Assembly: GCA_903772945.1 (NCBI GenBank) | Contig: CAICTM010001761.1 | Span: 1-23,044 of the forward strand | DNA from: Seminavis robusta | Taxonomy: Eukaryota; Bacillariophyta; Bacillariophyceae; Naviculales; Naviculaceae | Reading direction: 5' to 3' | DNA length: 23,044 nt | Part shown: in pieces, positions 8,677 through 18,255 of the stretch | Position numbering within the stretch: the first letter of the stretch is position 1 | Layout of the letters: each line of letters begins with the position of its first letter | The notes under the pieces: generated by a model | The model's database searches: none | The model's input: only the letters and a program-made list of their open reading frames with translations | Told to the model about the DNA's origin: nothing | Program-made: the position numbers and the translations under genes

Positions 8677-10400
8677 TTTTGTTAACAAACACATAGCTTT
8701 CAGCTCCCTCAACCTATTCCTTCAACATGAAGATTGCTCAAGAGCATCATCAGCTTCGACAAGTCTTGCGTGACAAACATCTTCCTCTCTCGACCGAGAG
8801 AAGCCGAGATCGACGATTCTCGTGCACCACCTACAAACTTGCACGTTCCTGCAGATGCAAAAGTGCCAAATATACCTTCAAGGTAGCCTCATCAATGGTT
8901 CCACACTCCGCGTCAGACCATAAGTGGGCTACGAATATGGAGGAGGTCTTCGTTGGACTCAACCTTGCATGCCGACGACAACATCGCCTTCTCAAGGAAT
9001 GACTTCCAGCCCTGCGAAGAGTGCCTACGAAACTGGGTGTGCAGGCCATCGTGCGTGCGTCACTCACCCTACGACCAATTGCTGTGAACGCAATTCCTCC
9101 ACGCGATGTGACTTCTGGAGAAACGAAGTCCAATTCCAAGCTCGTGTCCAAGCCGCATGGGACGGTGCAGCGGAACCCGCTCTAAGTGATGATGACATCA
9201 ACCTTTGGAATCAACGCGGTTATCGAAGCAGGCTGTCCTTTTCACGGCTCTCAAACAGAAACGCTTCATGCGTCGCAAGATGCGTAAGCCTAGCGGTGAA
9301 ACTCGGCCTACTCAACAACCTCAGTCGGATGACCCCGATGAGCTTCACGTTTGCCACCTTTCGGTGCCAATCAACAGTTGAACCAGGACGATTCATCGAC
9401 ATCATTGTCATGGATTCCCTCTCTGGATGGCAAGAGGACGAACACGACTTCGATCCTTTCACTGCCGAGATGACAGCGCTCATTGGATTCTGTGAGCATG
9501 GAATCCGCCGAAGACTTTGACAAAGGCAGTGATGCCAAGCAAGTTCCTTTGAAGAAGAACAACAAGCAAGAAGTACAGTCTACTCGCACAACGACCATTC
9601 TTCCAAGAACGAAGAAAAGTGGTGTGATTACCACGAGTCCAGCACTCACATACTGCTGATTGCATGACTCTGAAGAAACTCAAAGCCAAGTCCTCGTCTG
9701 ACAACGATAGCAAGCCAGCGTACAACAAGAACAAGACTTGGAAACACAAGTCTGACGCGCCAAGTCCTACACCAAAGAACTTTCGGTCCTTATGAGAAAG
9801 TCCAACGCTGCGGTCAGGCGATCGCAAGAAGAAAGCGAATGCAACCATGTTGCCCAACGCAAGTCGGACGACTCTGACCACGAGGATGACTCCTCTGTCG
9901 GTCCCTCAACATGATGGACAAGAAAAATGGCGCAGTCGACAAGGCTCTTGCGACTTCGACTTCAATCATCAGATGGAAGATCTCCGTCTGAGGATTAGGC
10001 AGGATGATGATTAACGGAACCATGTTCCGATTTCTCATCCTAAGTGATGAAGATATCTCACTAACTAGTAAACAAGAATTGTTTGCAACCTGATGAAGTC
10101 TACGGCAAATTAAGATATTGCCTAGAAATGCTCAACTAGATTCTGATGATCTATCCAGCATTGTTAAACTCGTCCGTGGCCAACACCTCGTCAACGTCGC
10201 AAGACAAGAGACCTCAAAACTATCGTCTATGTTAGATTTAACAGACGAGAAAAGGGAACAAAGACCCGTTACATCTGTTGCTTACTGGATACAGAAGCAT
10301 CCGGAACCTTATTTTCCAAATCATGCTAAGAATTAGAATGAAGGATTGGGGGCGTCCAAACATTGGACCTTCATGAAGGATTAACCCCAGCACGAAGTGT
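8677..10400 (+). pseudogene. Degraded gag region of the Ty3/gypsy element
   Basis: Between the left LTR and the protease remnant the plus strand holds a series of short frames (8727-9002, 8924-9520, 10118-10336) that overlap or follow each other with frame changes. The first starts at an ATG 50 bp after the LTR and is basic and His/Gln-rich (MKIAQEHHQLRQVLRDKH). A long Lys/Ser/Asp-rich stretch follows at about 9530-9960. Position and charge suggest Gag, but no intact zinc knuckle was identified and no single frame covers the region. Confidence 0.55.
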
Positions 10401-11321
10401 AAGGGATGCGTATGACTCCTGAGTTCCACGATGATGAATTATCGAATGGAACTTGCACGCACCGGCTTGGGGCGTATGACATGATCATAGGTCGAGACAT
10501 TCTCTCCGATCCAAGATCAAATTCGATTACTAAATGGGACAACCTGACTTAAGACAGATTTGCCAGAGTCAAAACCAGTTGACAAGGAAGAGCAGGAACC
10601 GCTTCATGCCTTTTTGACCGTGCTCCGACCTCGAAGGTACTTTAGGAAGCAGTGGACGACTACGAGTAGAACTTCGTCCTGACGCTAAACCCTATCACGC
10701 TAGGGCTTACCCTACTCCATGTGTCCATACCAACACTCTTAAGACAGAGGTCGAACGTCTTCTGCGACGCAGGAGCACTCAAGAAGGTAAACCGTTCCGA
10801 GGTGGCGGCACCAACATTTATATTCCCAAAAAGAATGATCTCACGGTTCATCTCTGTCCGGAACTGAACAAAAGGATTGAGCAAAAACCTTGTCCGATCC
10901 AAGGATACAAGACATGCTACTGAATCTAGACGGATTCAGGAAATACCATACCAGAGTACCGATGGGCCTATGCAATAGTCCCGACATCTTCTAAAGGAAG
11001 ATGGGAACACCATGCACGACTTGGAAAATGTCCGTCATATATTGATGATTACTCATCCTAACTAACGGCGATCTAGTAGATCACGTTGAATAGTTAGATG
11101 AATTTCCTAAAGGCTTCGAGAAACCGGACTTAAGATCAATGCTACCAAGTCCTTCTTCGAAAGAAGAGACTTGAGTATCTGAGCTACTGGATTACTCGAG
11201 AAGGAATCCACCCTAACAGAAATAGATGCGATTCAGACATCGTCCTCTCACAGGAAAAACTTGGTAGATTCATTGGACTAGTGAACTACTATCGAGACAT
11301 GTGGATCAGACGATCACATGT
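10401..11321 (+). pseudogene. Protease and reverse transcriptase remnants of the Ty3/gypsy element
   Basis: DMIIGRDIL near 10478 marks the end of the aspartic protease. From about 10660 the frames read LRPDAKPYHARAYPTPCVHT (after one frame change), then IPKKNDLTVHLCPELNKRI. Next come RVPMGLCNSPDIF and the catalytic YIDD at 11038-11049. The C-terminal part reads ETGLKINATKS, YLSYWITREGIHPN and FIGLVNYYRDMWIRRSH. Several single-base shifts separate these segments, and a stop follows SPDIF. These are the RT core motifs of gypsy-type polyproteins. Confidence 0.8.
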
Positions 11322-12010
11322 AATACAACGTCGGGGATCCCAAGAAAAGGAATCCCTGTCCTTTCATTGCTTGACAATGATTGATCCCGTAACCGGATGG
11401 TTCGAGATGCCGAGATCTGCTCCAAGCAGCAGACGAAGTAGCCATCGTTCTAGAACAGACGTGGCTCACCCAGTATCCAGGGCCGCTGAGTTATCATGGA
11501 TAGCGAACGTGAGTTCCGCGCAGAGTCGGAAGACTCTCCGGATGATATATGGACTTCGTCGCAAGTTCATTACCACACGTTTTCAATCGTGACGCGATTC
11601 CCACGTCCGTTTCGAAGTAAACTGGAAACACATCAAGAACGTCGCCAACGACTCATCTAGAAACACACTGATAAGGAAACGCGACTCGTGTCCCTCATCT
11701 ACAATGTCAACGTACTGTGAGGTTTCAACAGATTAGCACACCGCAAGTACGGTCAGACTAAAGTACAAAGGTCCTTACAATAGACCGAGTCAATGAACAA
11801 TGGCACTGTACGGCTCGACATGCTACCGCCAATGGCGGCACAGTCTACCAGACTTGGAACTAAGGTTTTATCACCCATACAAGGCCTGATCCCCTTGTAG
11901 GATTGCCAACGTGCGGACGCAACATGTCTACATCCAATCTCCGAAGGCCCCGCACTTTAATTCATATGTTCTCCTTGTCCGACTGATGTCATGCCTTCTG
12001 TGACCCTTGT
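11322..12010 (+). pseudogene. Integrase remnant and C-terminal region of the Ty3/gypsy element
   Basis: The frame passes directly from RT C-terminal sequence (IRRSHVI) into the integrase-type motif ESLSFHCLTMIDPVTGWFEM within about 15 codons. RNase H and the integrase zinc-binding domain, normally a few hundred residues, are therefore missing. Downstream, a TWLTQYPGP-type segment at about 11458-11484 matches the integrase core in another frame. From about 11710 to 11885, short segments such as YKGPYN, NGTVRL-like text and an ending like FYHPY resemble the conserved tail of gypsy polyproteins. Confidence 0.65.
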
Positions 12011-12011
12011 C

Positions 12012-12020
12012 AGGGGGGAA
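12012..12020 (+). other. Polypurine tract
   Basis: aggggggaa directly abuts the TG of the right LTR. This is the expected primer for plus-strand synthesis of an LTR retroelement and fixes the element's orientation as plus. Confidence 0.75.
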
Positions 12021-12443
12021 TGCAATACACGGCTCTGAGCCTTATTCGCGACTCGATCCTAGATAGGGTTTGAGTTCGACTCATGACGTAGTCCTTCGTG
12101 AATAGTCATTGAGACAGGGTTCTCATGACCGCTAGTCATACTAGGTTGTCGATGAACATCGCTCTAGATATTTAGCCGCGTGGAAAGCTTCCACGCTACT
12201 AGACAGTACTAGCTGAAGTTTCCACGTGTTCCGGAAATGGACCGTGGAGTACGTAGAGTTATTGCCATAACCTACGATATCACACTTCGAGGCCTCCCGC
12301 GGGAGACCAACTTCAATGAGCTTCACAACGATCTCTCCATGGATTGTTTTCGTAGCTTTCTATCTCTCTCATAACTTTCTCCTTTCATTCTCTCAAACTC
12401 AAAACACTCGAAAGATCTTTACACTAGCTTTTAGCGTAGTGCA
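12021..12443 (+). repeat. Right (3') LTR of the Ty3/gypsy element
   Basis: A 423-bp direct repeat matching 8256-8676. It starts tgcaatacacggctctgag and ends gcgtagtgca, followed by the TCAG duplication. Small indels relative to the left LTR are scattered (for example gatgaacatcgc against gatgaaacatcgc, and an expanded ctcataactttctcc near 12368). Confidence 0.9.
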
Positions 12444-12447
12444 TCAG
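12444..12447. repeat. Target-site duplication TCAG, right copy
   Basis: Matches 8252-8255 and directly follows the terminal CA of the right LTR. Confidence 0.8.
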
Positions 12448-13271
12448 TGTCATCCAGCCATCCAAATACCCGCCAAGTCTCAAAGGGAACATTGACTTCC
12501 CAGTTGGTTTCATCTCCATTTGGTGTTCTCTCATTCACTATTCCATCTATTAGTTTGTTGTGTATGGCCAAACGGAATTGATGAATAAAGGGAAGCTACT
12601 GCCGCATGGAATCTCCACTTATCTTGTGGTAGAAAGTATTGTACAGATGGTGAACCATGGCCCGACAATAATTTGTGTATCTTCTGGGGTCCCCACCAAA
12701 GGTGTTGGTAGCCATTCGGGTAAAGGGAGTAGCAGTGCGTATGTAGTGAAGGAAAATTAGAAGTGCCTCTTCTCCTGAGAAAATGAGTCGGTCTTGTCTG
12801 AATTCAAAGGGGATTCTTAAATGCTGGTATAGCAGGGATAGTTGTTGGATTCTGAACCCAAATAAAACTCACTTTGGTTGTCATCTGAAATATCAGAGAT
12901 TTTCCGTAGAGAAGGAGAGATGAATCTGTGGGGGGAATGATTATAATAGATCAAGTCTTCCATATTCAATTGGAGAATCATGGAATAACACTTGAACCAT
13001 TCAAGTGTCAACTGTAGGAGAAAGACGCACTTGCGAACTTGGCTAATACTGGTGATAGGATGTTTTGGTGAAGTCGAAACAGTAAAGCCACGATGACAGA
13101 CGCAACATAGGCAACCACATACTCCACACCCATTATTTCTTCCTCCAATTCCACCAAATCAAATCTATCGCTTTGAGTCAAAGTAGAGCCTCTGTATTGC
13201 CAGTTGGTGCTTCGTCTGCTTCGACGGAAGCCTTCCAGTACAACATCATCAGCATGGCTATGAGGATCCAT
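12444..13271 (-). pseudogene. Harbinger-like transposase, N-terminal part
   Basis: The upstream half of the transposase on the minus strand starts at an ATG at 13271 (MDPHSHADDVVLEGF…) and contains LLFRLHQNILSPVLAKFASA. The frame changes near 13010, where LTLEWFKCYSMILQLNMEDL continues in another frame, and changes again near 12860. The next segment, from FGFRIQQLSLLYQHLRIPFE, includes GEEALLIFLHYIRTATPF, FGGDPRRYTNYCRAMVHHLY and SGDSMRQ. It then has a TAG at 12596-12598 and goes on as LPFIHQFRLAIHNKL up to WRVFGWLDDT at the insertion point (likely first catalytic Asp). The frame changes could include an intron, but single-base damage is likelier. The TAG is probably a TGG-to-TAG change. Confidence 0.68.
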
Positions 13272-13440
13272 TGTGTTGACGGCTTGTTGTCCATCAGTTA
13301 GCTAGCAACAAGTGGGACGACCAATGCTTGTTTGCTGTTGGTTGGAAAGATACAAGTTGGATTCATCATGAGAGTTCAGGTTATATCTATTCGATTCAAT
13401 TGAATGGATTGTGATTGACTAAATCACTAGGGACTAATGA
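13272..13440. other. Upstream flank of the transposase pseudogene, nothing recognised
   Basis: AT-rich flank without ORFs. It presumably contains the promoter and right end of the Harbinger-like element, but a terminal inverted repeat could not be paired with the left side. Confidence 0.3.
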
Positions 13441-13665
13441 GAAGGTCTCAATCACTAGTGAAAAAGAAGTCGAAACTAAAGTCAAAACTCATAAATTTCG
13501 AGTTTCGACTTTTTTCTTTGGAGGCCAAAAAGTCGAAGTTTCATGTTTCAAGTTTCATGTTTCGATTTCGAGTTTCAAGTTACAAAAAACAAAAGTAGTC
13601 GAAACAAATGTCGAAACATGAAATCAAAACTCGAAAAAAGTGTCGAAACTTGACTATTTGGGACA
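13441..13665. repeat. Foldback region built from TCGAAAC / GTTTCGA motifs
   Basis: Within about 220 bp the motif gtcgaaac or its reverse complement appears repeatedly on both strands: aagtcgaaact, gagtttcgac, aagtcgaagtttcatg, gtttcgatttcgagttt, gtcgaaacaaatgtcgaaac, aactcgaaaaaagtgtcgaaac. The right half is roughly the reverse complement of the left half, so the single strand could form a long imperfect hairpin. The small ORF across it (13415-13621) is a consequence of the repeat. Confidence 0.6.
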
Positions 13666-14211
13666 CTCTAATCAAGGACTACTACAAGTTCGGTATGCTC
13701 TCGTCACTGTCGTAACAGTTGACTGTTGTCTTCACCAGTGAATTCGGACACGACCCAGTTTTATCTCGGCTGGCGGTTCGTCACGTTCGCTGGTTAACAC
13801 CCCAAGGGGCTTGTAGTTGACTACTCGTAGTACTTGGTAGTTTGATGAGTAGAGGTCATAGGGCATATGTAGAATTTAATGCTCAACTGACAAGTAACCC
13901 GGAGATTGTACTCAATTGCTACACCCATTTAGTTCACGGTGGAGGTATTTGAGTTGAGCTAATTTTAATTAAAGTGATCTTCGCACAAAAATCAACTATT
14001 GTACAGTGAATGTATAGTAAATAAATCCTCTGAACCACTCTTCTTTTTTTTAAGTGAAACCTGTAAAAACTGACTGAAGAGTGTTCTGGTAGATATTCAA
14101 CGTGTATTTCAAACTTCACTGTAGAAAACCGAGGAAAGGAGGTGGATTACGCACAGTAGTAGACTAGTCATTTGCTGCGACTCTGCTTGCACCCCAAGGC
14201 AACCAAGCACG
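13666..14211. other. Intergenic stretch, nothing recognised
   Basis: No coding potential that I can support on either strand. A short inverted pair cactcttc/gaagagtg lies at about 14037 and 14076. Confidence 0.4.
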
Positions 14212-14611
14212 ATCCTGGACCGTCCGACGGTTTTCGCTCAGGCTTTAAAAACTGCCACGACTGACTCAAATGCTGGTTCTGGTTAAGAGGATGTAAGAGG
14301 ATGTGAAGATTTAAGAGGATGTTTAAGAGGATGTTGAGTATTTAAGAGGATGTTCTTAAGAGGATGTGTATTTAAAGGGATGTTCATTCGTGATAAGAGG
14401 ATGTTCTATGGTGTTTCAATGAAGGTTTAAGAGGATATTTCGAAGCTTTAAGCGGATGTTGTTAAGAGGATGTTTATTTAAGAGGATGTTTAAGAGGATG
14501 TTGAAGATTTAAGAGGACGTTAAGAGGATGTTTAAGAGGATGTTGTCAGTCGTGGAAGTTTGAAATTTTTTAAATCCTTAGGGAAAACCATCGGACGATA
14601 CGGTCGTTTGC
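14212..14611. repeat. Array of AAGAGGATG-type repeats bounded by inverted repeats
   Basis: From about 14283 to 14540 the motif aagaggatg occurs 12 times exactly and 4 times with one substitution, usually in the context tttaagaggatgtt. All copies are in the same orientation, at irregular spacings of roughly 10-30 bp. On the left, 14217-14263 contains ccgtccgacggttttc … ttaaaaactgccacgactgac. On the right, 14545-14605 contains its imperfect reverse complement, gtcagtcgtgg … aaaaccatcggacg. The structure ends about 55 bp before the ATG of the next gene, so it may be in its promoter or 5' UTR, or be a non-autonomous inverted-repeat element. The repeats carry no open frame of their own. Confidence 0.75.
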
Positions 14612-14666
14612 GGCTACTACACTAGAAGAATTTCCACCAACATTATCACAATCACACTGCACAGCA

Positions 14667-15961
14667 ATGTCGACTCCTTGTGATGGAGATTCCTCGGGCT
14701 TGATGTCCTCGTCTCGCTCTTGGAGTCCCCAATACTGCTGGCACAAAGGTTACGTCCGTGACGCTTCCCCTGCTCCTGCCACCTCCCTTGCCTCGTCGTC
14801 CTCCACCATTAGACCGGACGTCGATGACCGTCCTGAGTTTGTGGTACTATTGAACGAGTCAGAGCCACTCCCATTGACCGAGTTTAGTAAATTAGCCAAG
14901 GACAGCAACAGCGCAAAGTGCTTGGGGACTTATATCAAGGCAAGGGAAGGGAAACTGGTTGCCTCCAACAACAATGGCAACCCCGTATGCGTCGTGAGCG
15001 GATTGCGAGAAGGCGGTGAAGCGCAGGTGGCTCAGGATTTGTGGGAAAGTCTAGATCGCCGCTTAAGCTGGGTCGTGGTGGCGGAAGACTCTCTGTGGAT
15101 TGTGGAATTCGCAGCGGGTATGGTGCACGATGGTGTGGCACAAAGCATCAACACACAACCGGAAAATCGAATCGATGAACTTGGTCTCCGCATTTTTGCC
15201 TTTGTGGGTGCTTCACTTGTCGAAATAGACCACGCAGACTTTGATCAAGACATGGCCCCAGATGGTCATGTCAGGTTGGCCCGCGGGCCAGGACAAATCA
15301 TCGGGCATGCTCGGCTCTTTGTGGAGGTGGGAGACAGCCAATTATTGGGCAATGGCAGCGATCCCAAAACTTTGTTGGGGAGAACGGCCCAGTGGCTCAC
15401 CTGCGGGATTGCCGAAAATATCTGTGTTCTCATTGTGAAGCTCTATGGCGACGTTGAAGAGGATCCGTCCTCCGATGGCATGACGATGGCCTTGATCAAT
15501 CGAGAAGGCGTGCAATGGATTCGCTCGTGGGGGGACACGTCGAAAGATGACACTGTGAGCGTTTTCCGTCAATATGCGAGGACTTCTGGGTGGCGCAACA
15601 CGGCGGCACAGCAACCCCAGCCGTCAAGACGGCGGATGGTTCTCATTGCCACATTTCGATGAGAAACCACTTTCCGGTTTTGAACCAGGAGAGCCTGCAA
15701 TGTTTTGTGAGTTTGCTCCAACAGGAGGTGCAAGGTGGCGTGTTGGGTGGCGCTCCGCCGGCATTCAACAGAACACTGGCAGCTCTGACGCAGCAGGCAG
15801 GCCCCTTAGAGGAGGGTGACCCCACCGCAATTTTTCGAGACGATGCCACCATCGCCATTGTTGGCGACCGCATCTATGAGAACTACCAGGACTTGTTAGC
15901 TGAAAGACGTGCCGAGCAAAGGGTCAACGTCAGAAACCCAACCTGTAAATTTGATATGTGA
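14667..15961 (+). CDS. Unrecognised protein with possible PD-(D/E)xK-like core; frame change near 15560-15590
   Basis: The first frame (14667-15662) encodes 331 aa. It starts with a Ser-rich leader, then an ordered region with FVVLLNESEPLPLTEF, VAQDLWESLDRRLSWVVV and RIFAFVGASLVEIDHADFD. A segment PDGHVRL (Asp199) followed by ARLFVEVGDSQ (Glu220) and VLIVKLY (Lys258) resembles the core of restriction-endonuclease-like (Uma2/PD-(D/E)xK) folds; this is a weak, by-eye match. Near 15560-15590 the sensible sequence switches to another frame (CEDFWVAQHGGTATPAVK…) and runs to 15961. The last residues of the first frame look like non-coding read-through. Either an unusual intron, a frameshift mutation or a sequencing indel explains this. 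GTGAGC at about 15556 to GCGAG at about 15581 would give only a 26-nt intron, too short to trust. No plastid presequence was seen. Confidence 0.55.
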
Positions 15962-16751
15962 TGAAAGGGGATCTGTATCACGGTGCCTATTATGATAAGC
16001 TAAGCTTGTGTCTCATAGCAGATTGAGGTGTCGAGGTGATGTCAATGGAATAATCTGAGGTCATGTCGAAGGATTAGTCCGTGTTGCAAAAGGTCAGCTT
16101 CTGATTGTAGAGATGATGTTTTTAAACATTTATCTGCAAGCTACTTTAGTGTATTTTAAAAGTTCGCACACAGTTATAATTTATTAAAAATACAAATGAA
16201 GCTATTGACATCTAGTAGCTAGCTAGCTATAGAGTACATGTAGGTCACTAAATAGCTAGATACTTCCCTGCCCATACGGTATCTGTCTCTTAGAATGTTG
16301 CAAATGACAACCATGCCCATCTTTTGATGCTCAACTGACGCAATAAGTCCTTACGGTACACAAAGCGAATGATTGAATCATTCAATCAAGGACTAAACCA
16401 TGTCATCACACATACATTTAAAAACATCATCGCATGATCTTGTTGCACGGTACCAGGTACTGGTACGGTAGGATGGATGCATGCAGCTGCTTTTGGAATC
16501 AAATAAATTCTCGTGGCAACCAAATCCAATCAGGTCCTTGCTTGATCCAGATTATTTCTGTCGAAGCAAACTATAGCAAGTGAATCCCGAGATACAAGAG
16601 TCCAAGCCTGGAGCCAACTATCTATTCGTTTCTGCAGTTATACATCTAAGTACTGCAAAGATTTGCCTCTTGCAGATTTCATCGCTAGAGTGTAAGCCGT
16701 GAGAACCCTTGCTTCCTTCCAGTATCTTCCCTTCCTCATCATTGAAACAAT
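15962..16751. other. Intergenic region with palindromes
   Basis: No ORF is supported. A 15-base inverted pair, gatgatgtttttaaa (about 16111) and tttaaaaacatcatc (about 16416), spans 300 bp. A perfect 19-base palindrome with a single-base centre (tgattgaat c attcaatca) lies at 16370-16388, inside that span. A tagctagctagc run is at about 16215. The right end is presumably the promoter and 5' UTR of the sigma-factor gene. Confidence 0.45.
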
Positions 16752-18255
16752 ATGCCAGTAGGATCCCGTGTCCTCCAATGGCGCCGTATTTTTGTGGCTC
16801 TAATGATTCTGTCGGCGCCATCAGCCTCAGTAGCTTGGCAGCCTCTCCCATCCTCCGCAAAAACTGCCACCCCAACAAGAACGAGTACATCACTGCCCAT
16901 GACAGCAATGCGTCGCAACCTGCAGCGGCGTTTGCAGCAAGACGCTACTATTTCTTCCTCGAATCAGACTCAACATCCACGAAGACAACAAAAGAGTATT
17001 CTAGATGACGGATACGGTCATGTCAATCCAGATTTGGCGGCTACCCTTTGGCAGTGGGAACAGCAACATCGAGAAAATGCCAAGCTACCCAAAGTTTCCT
17101 TTTCGACGCGTCAGGGATTACGGCTTGTGGATGATATAGTGACAGAAATTACCACTTCGCCACGAGGGAAACGACTATTTCACGACGATAATGATATTCG
17201 AACCGATCTAGTCCAGGAGGGAATCATGGCATTGATGGATGCGCTCAATGAATATCGCAGACAGCAACAATCCAACTTTGAAAATTTCGATGAGGACGAG
17301 GAAGAACAAGGAGAAGAATCCAGCGGCATCCACAATATGCACACGTCTGCGGATACAGCAGATCCCAATGTCCAATTTGAAGCCTTTGCTCGTCCTTACT
17401 TGCAAGATCGACTGTGGTCAAGCTTGGACAAGACGGCACGGCCGGTCCAATTGCCAGAAACCGAGTCCATCGTATGGCAGTACATTGAAAAAATTCGCCC
17501 CCAACTGCGTGCCGAATTGGGAGGTCGAGATCCGACCGCCAAAGAACTCGCGGATAGACTGAATCTGCCACCCAAAACTCTGGAATCACTCTTGGCGTCG
17601 CAACGCGGAGTCCTCAGCATGGAATCCACCGTAGAAATCAAGACACCTGAATCCCTCGAAGATCAGACTGCGCACTTTACCGATTACGAAGCTTGGGAAG
17701 CACGAGAAGGGCATTTGCTAAACAACAACAACAATGACAAAAACAAGGAAGAAGTCCTCGTGGAAGAATTCCAAGATGAAGAGGAAAGTTATCAATACGA
17801 GGGAGAGGATGAAATGTGGATCCATCAAACCCAAATAGCTGCGCCTTTGCGCGATATCATTCCAGATGGGGGACCATCGCCAGATGACGTTGCCTTGAGC
17901 GACATGATTCGACACGACGTGGGAAAGTTCCTGAGCAAGACACTGAGCCCGGAAGAAGTCAAGGTCGTTCGTATGGTATTTGGACTAGATGCCGCGGGCA
18001 AGGCGGAAAGCCCTCTCACGTAAGTTGTGTGTCACGATCATCACGAGGCCATGATGCATGTTGCTCATATTCGCTTTGTCGCAATCTCTCAGTATATGGG
18101 AGGAGATTGGATATCCCATGAACATGCAACCATTAGAAGTGAAGCAGGTGCTCCGGGGAGCCGTGCGGAAGTTACGAATGGCATATCGAAGCAATTACGT
18201 GGAATCGTACTTGGACGAAGAGGCTGACCTGTTTGATGATGCTGAAAGTGTATAG
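16752..18255 (+). CDS. Nuclear-encoded plastid RNA polymerase sigma-70 factor, two exons
   Basis: The exons are 16752-18019 and 18093-18255, giving 476 aa. Residues 1-28 form a signal peptide ending in ASVA|WQP, a diatom bipartite plastid-targeting motif with Trp at +1. Region 2.1-2.2 is RLFHDDNDIRTDLVQEGIMALMDALNEY (about 141-168, given here in parts: RTDLVQEGIMALMDAL is the diagnostic stretch). Region 2.3-2.4 is FEAFARPYLQDRLWSSLDKT and PVQLPE (209-236). Region 3 is GRDPTAKELADRLNLPPKTL (258-277) and VLSMES. Region 4 starts at LSPEEVKVVRMVFGLD (398-413) and is completed only by splicing: SPLT|IWEEIGY, VKQVLRGAVRKLRMAY. Acidic inserts interrupt region 2 (about 176-200) and separate regions 3 and 4 (about 313-357). 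It should direct the plastid-encoded bacterial-type RNA polymerase to promoters. Which promoters is unknown. Confidence 0.93.
18020..18092 (+). other. Intron in the sigma-factor gene
   Basis: This 73-nt intron has donor GTAAGTT and acceptor CTCTCAG. Splicing joins AC to T to restore Thr423 and continues into the conserved helix-turn-helix of region 4. Without splicing the frame stops at once (TAA at 18021-18023), so exon 2 is needed for DNA binding at the -35 element. Confidence 0.92.

Larger units (their letters stand above)
8256..12443 (+). mobile_element. Degenerate Ty3/gypsy LTR retrotransposon inserted in a transposase gene
   Basis: The 4188-bp element is bounded by near-identical direct repeats starting TG and ending CA and flanked by TCAG on both sides. 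A purine tract (aggggggaa) directly precedes the right LTR, which sets the orientation as plus. Internal coding order, in shifting frames, is: a gag-like region, protease remnant (DMIIGRDIL at about 10478-10504), reverse transcriptase (RVPMGLCNSPDIF at about 10953-10991 and YIDD at 11038-11049), the RT C-terminus (FIGLVNYYRDMW at about 11270-11305), then integrase (HCLTMIDPVTGWFEM by 11409). Protease-RT-integrase order with these motifs is Ty3/gypsy, not copia. The element carries many stops and indels and lacks the RNase H region, so it is non-autonomous. The roughly dozen differences between LTRs suggest it is not very recent. Confidence 0.88.

Noticed and set aside
8677..8720. Primer-binding site complementary to initiator tRNA-Met after the left LTR
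   Set aside because: The sequence after the LTR (tttgttaacaaacac) does not match the usual TGGTATCAGAGC, and no other tRNA could be assigned by eye.
12560..12760. Plus-strand ORF inside the transposase N-terminal part
   Set aside because: The minus strand over the same bases carries a continuous transposase match up to the insertion point.
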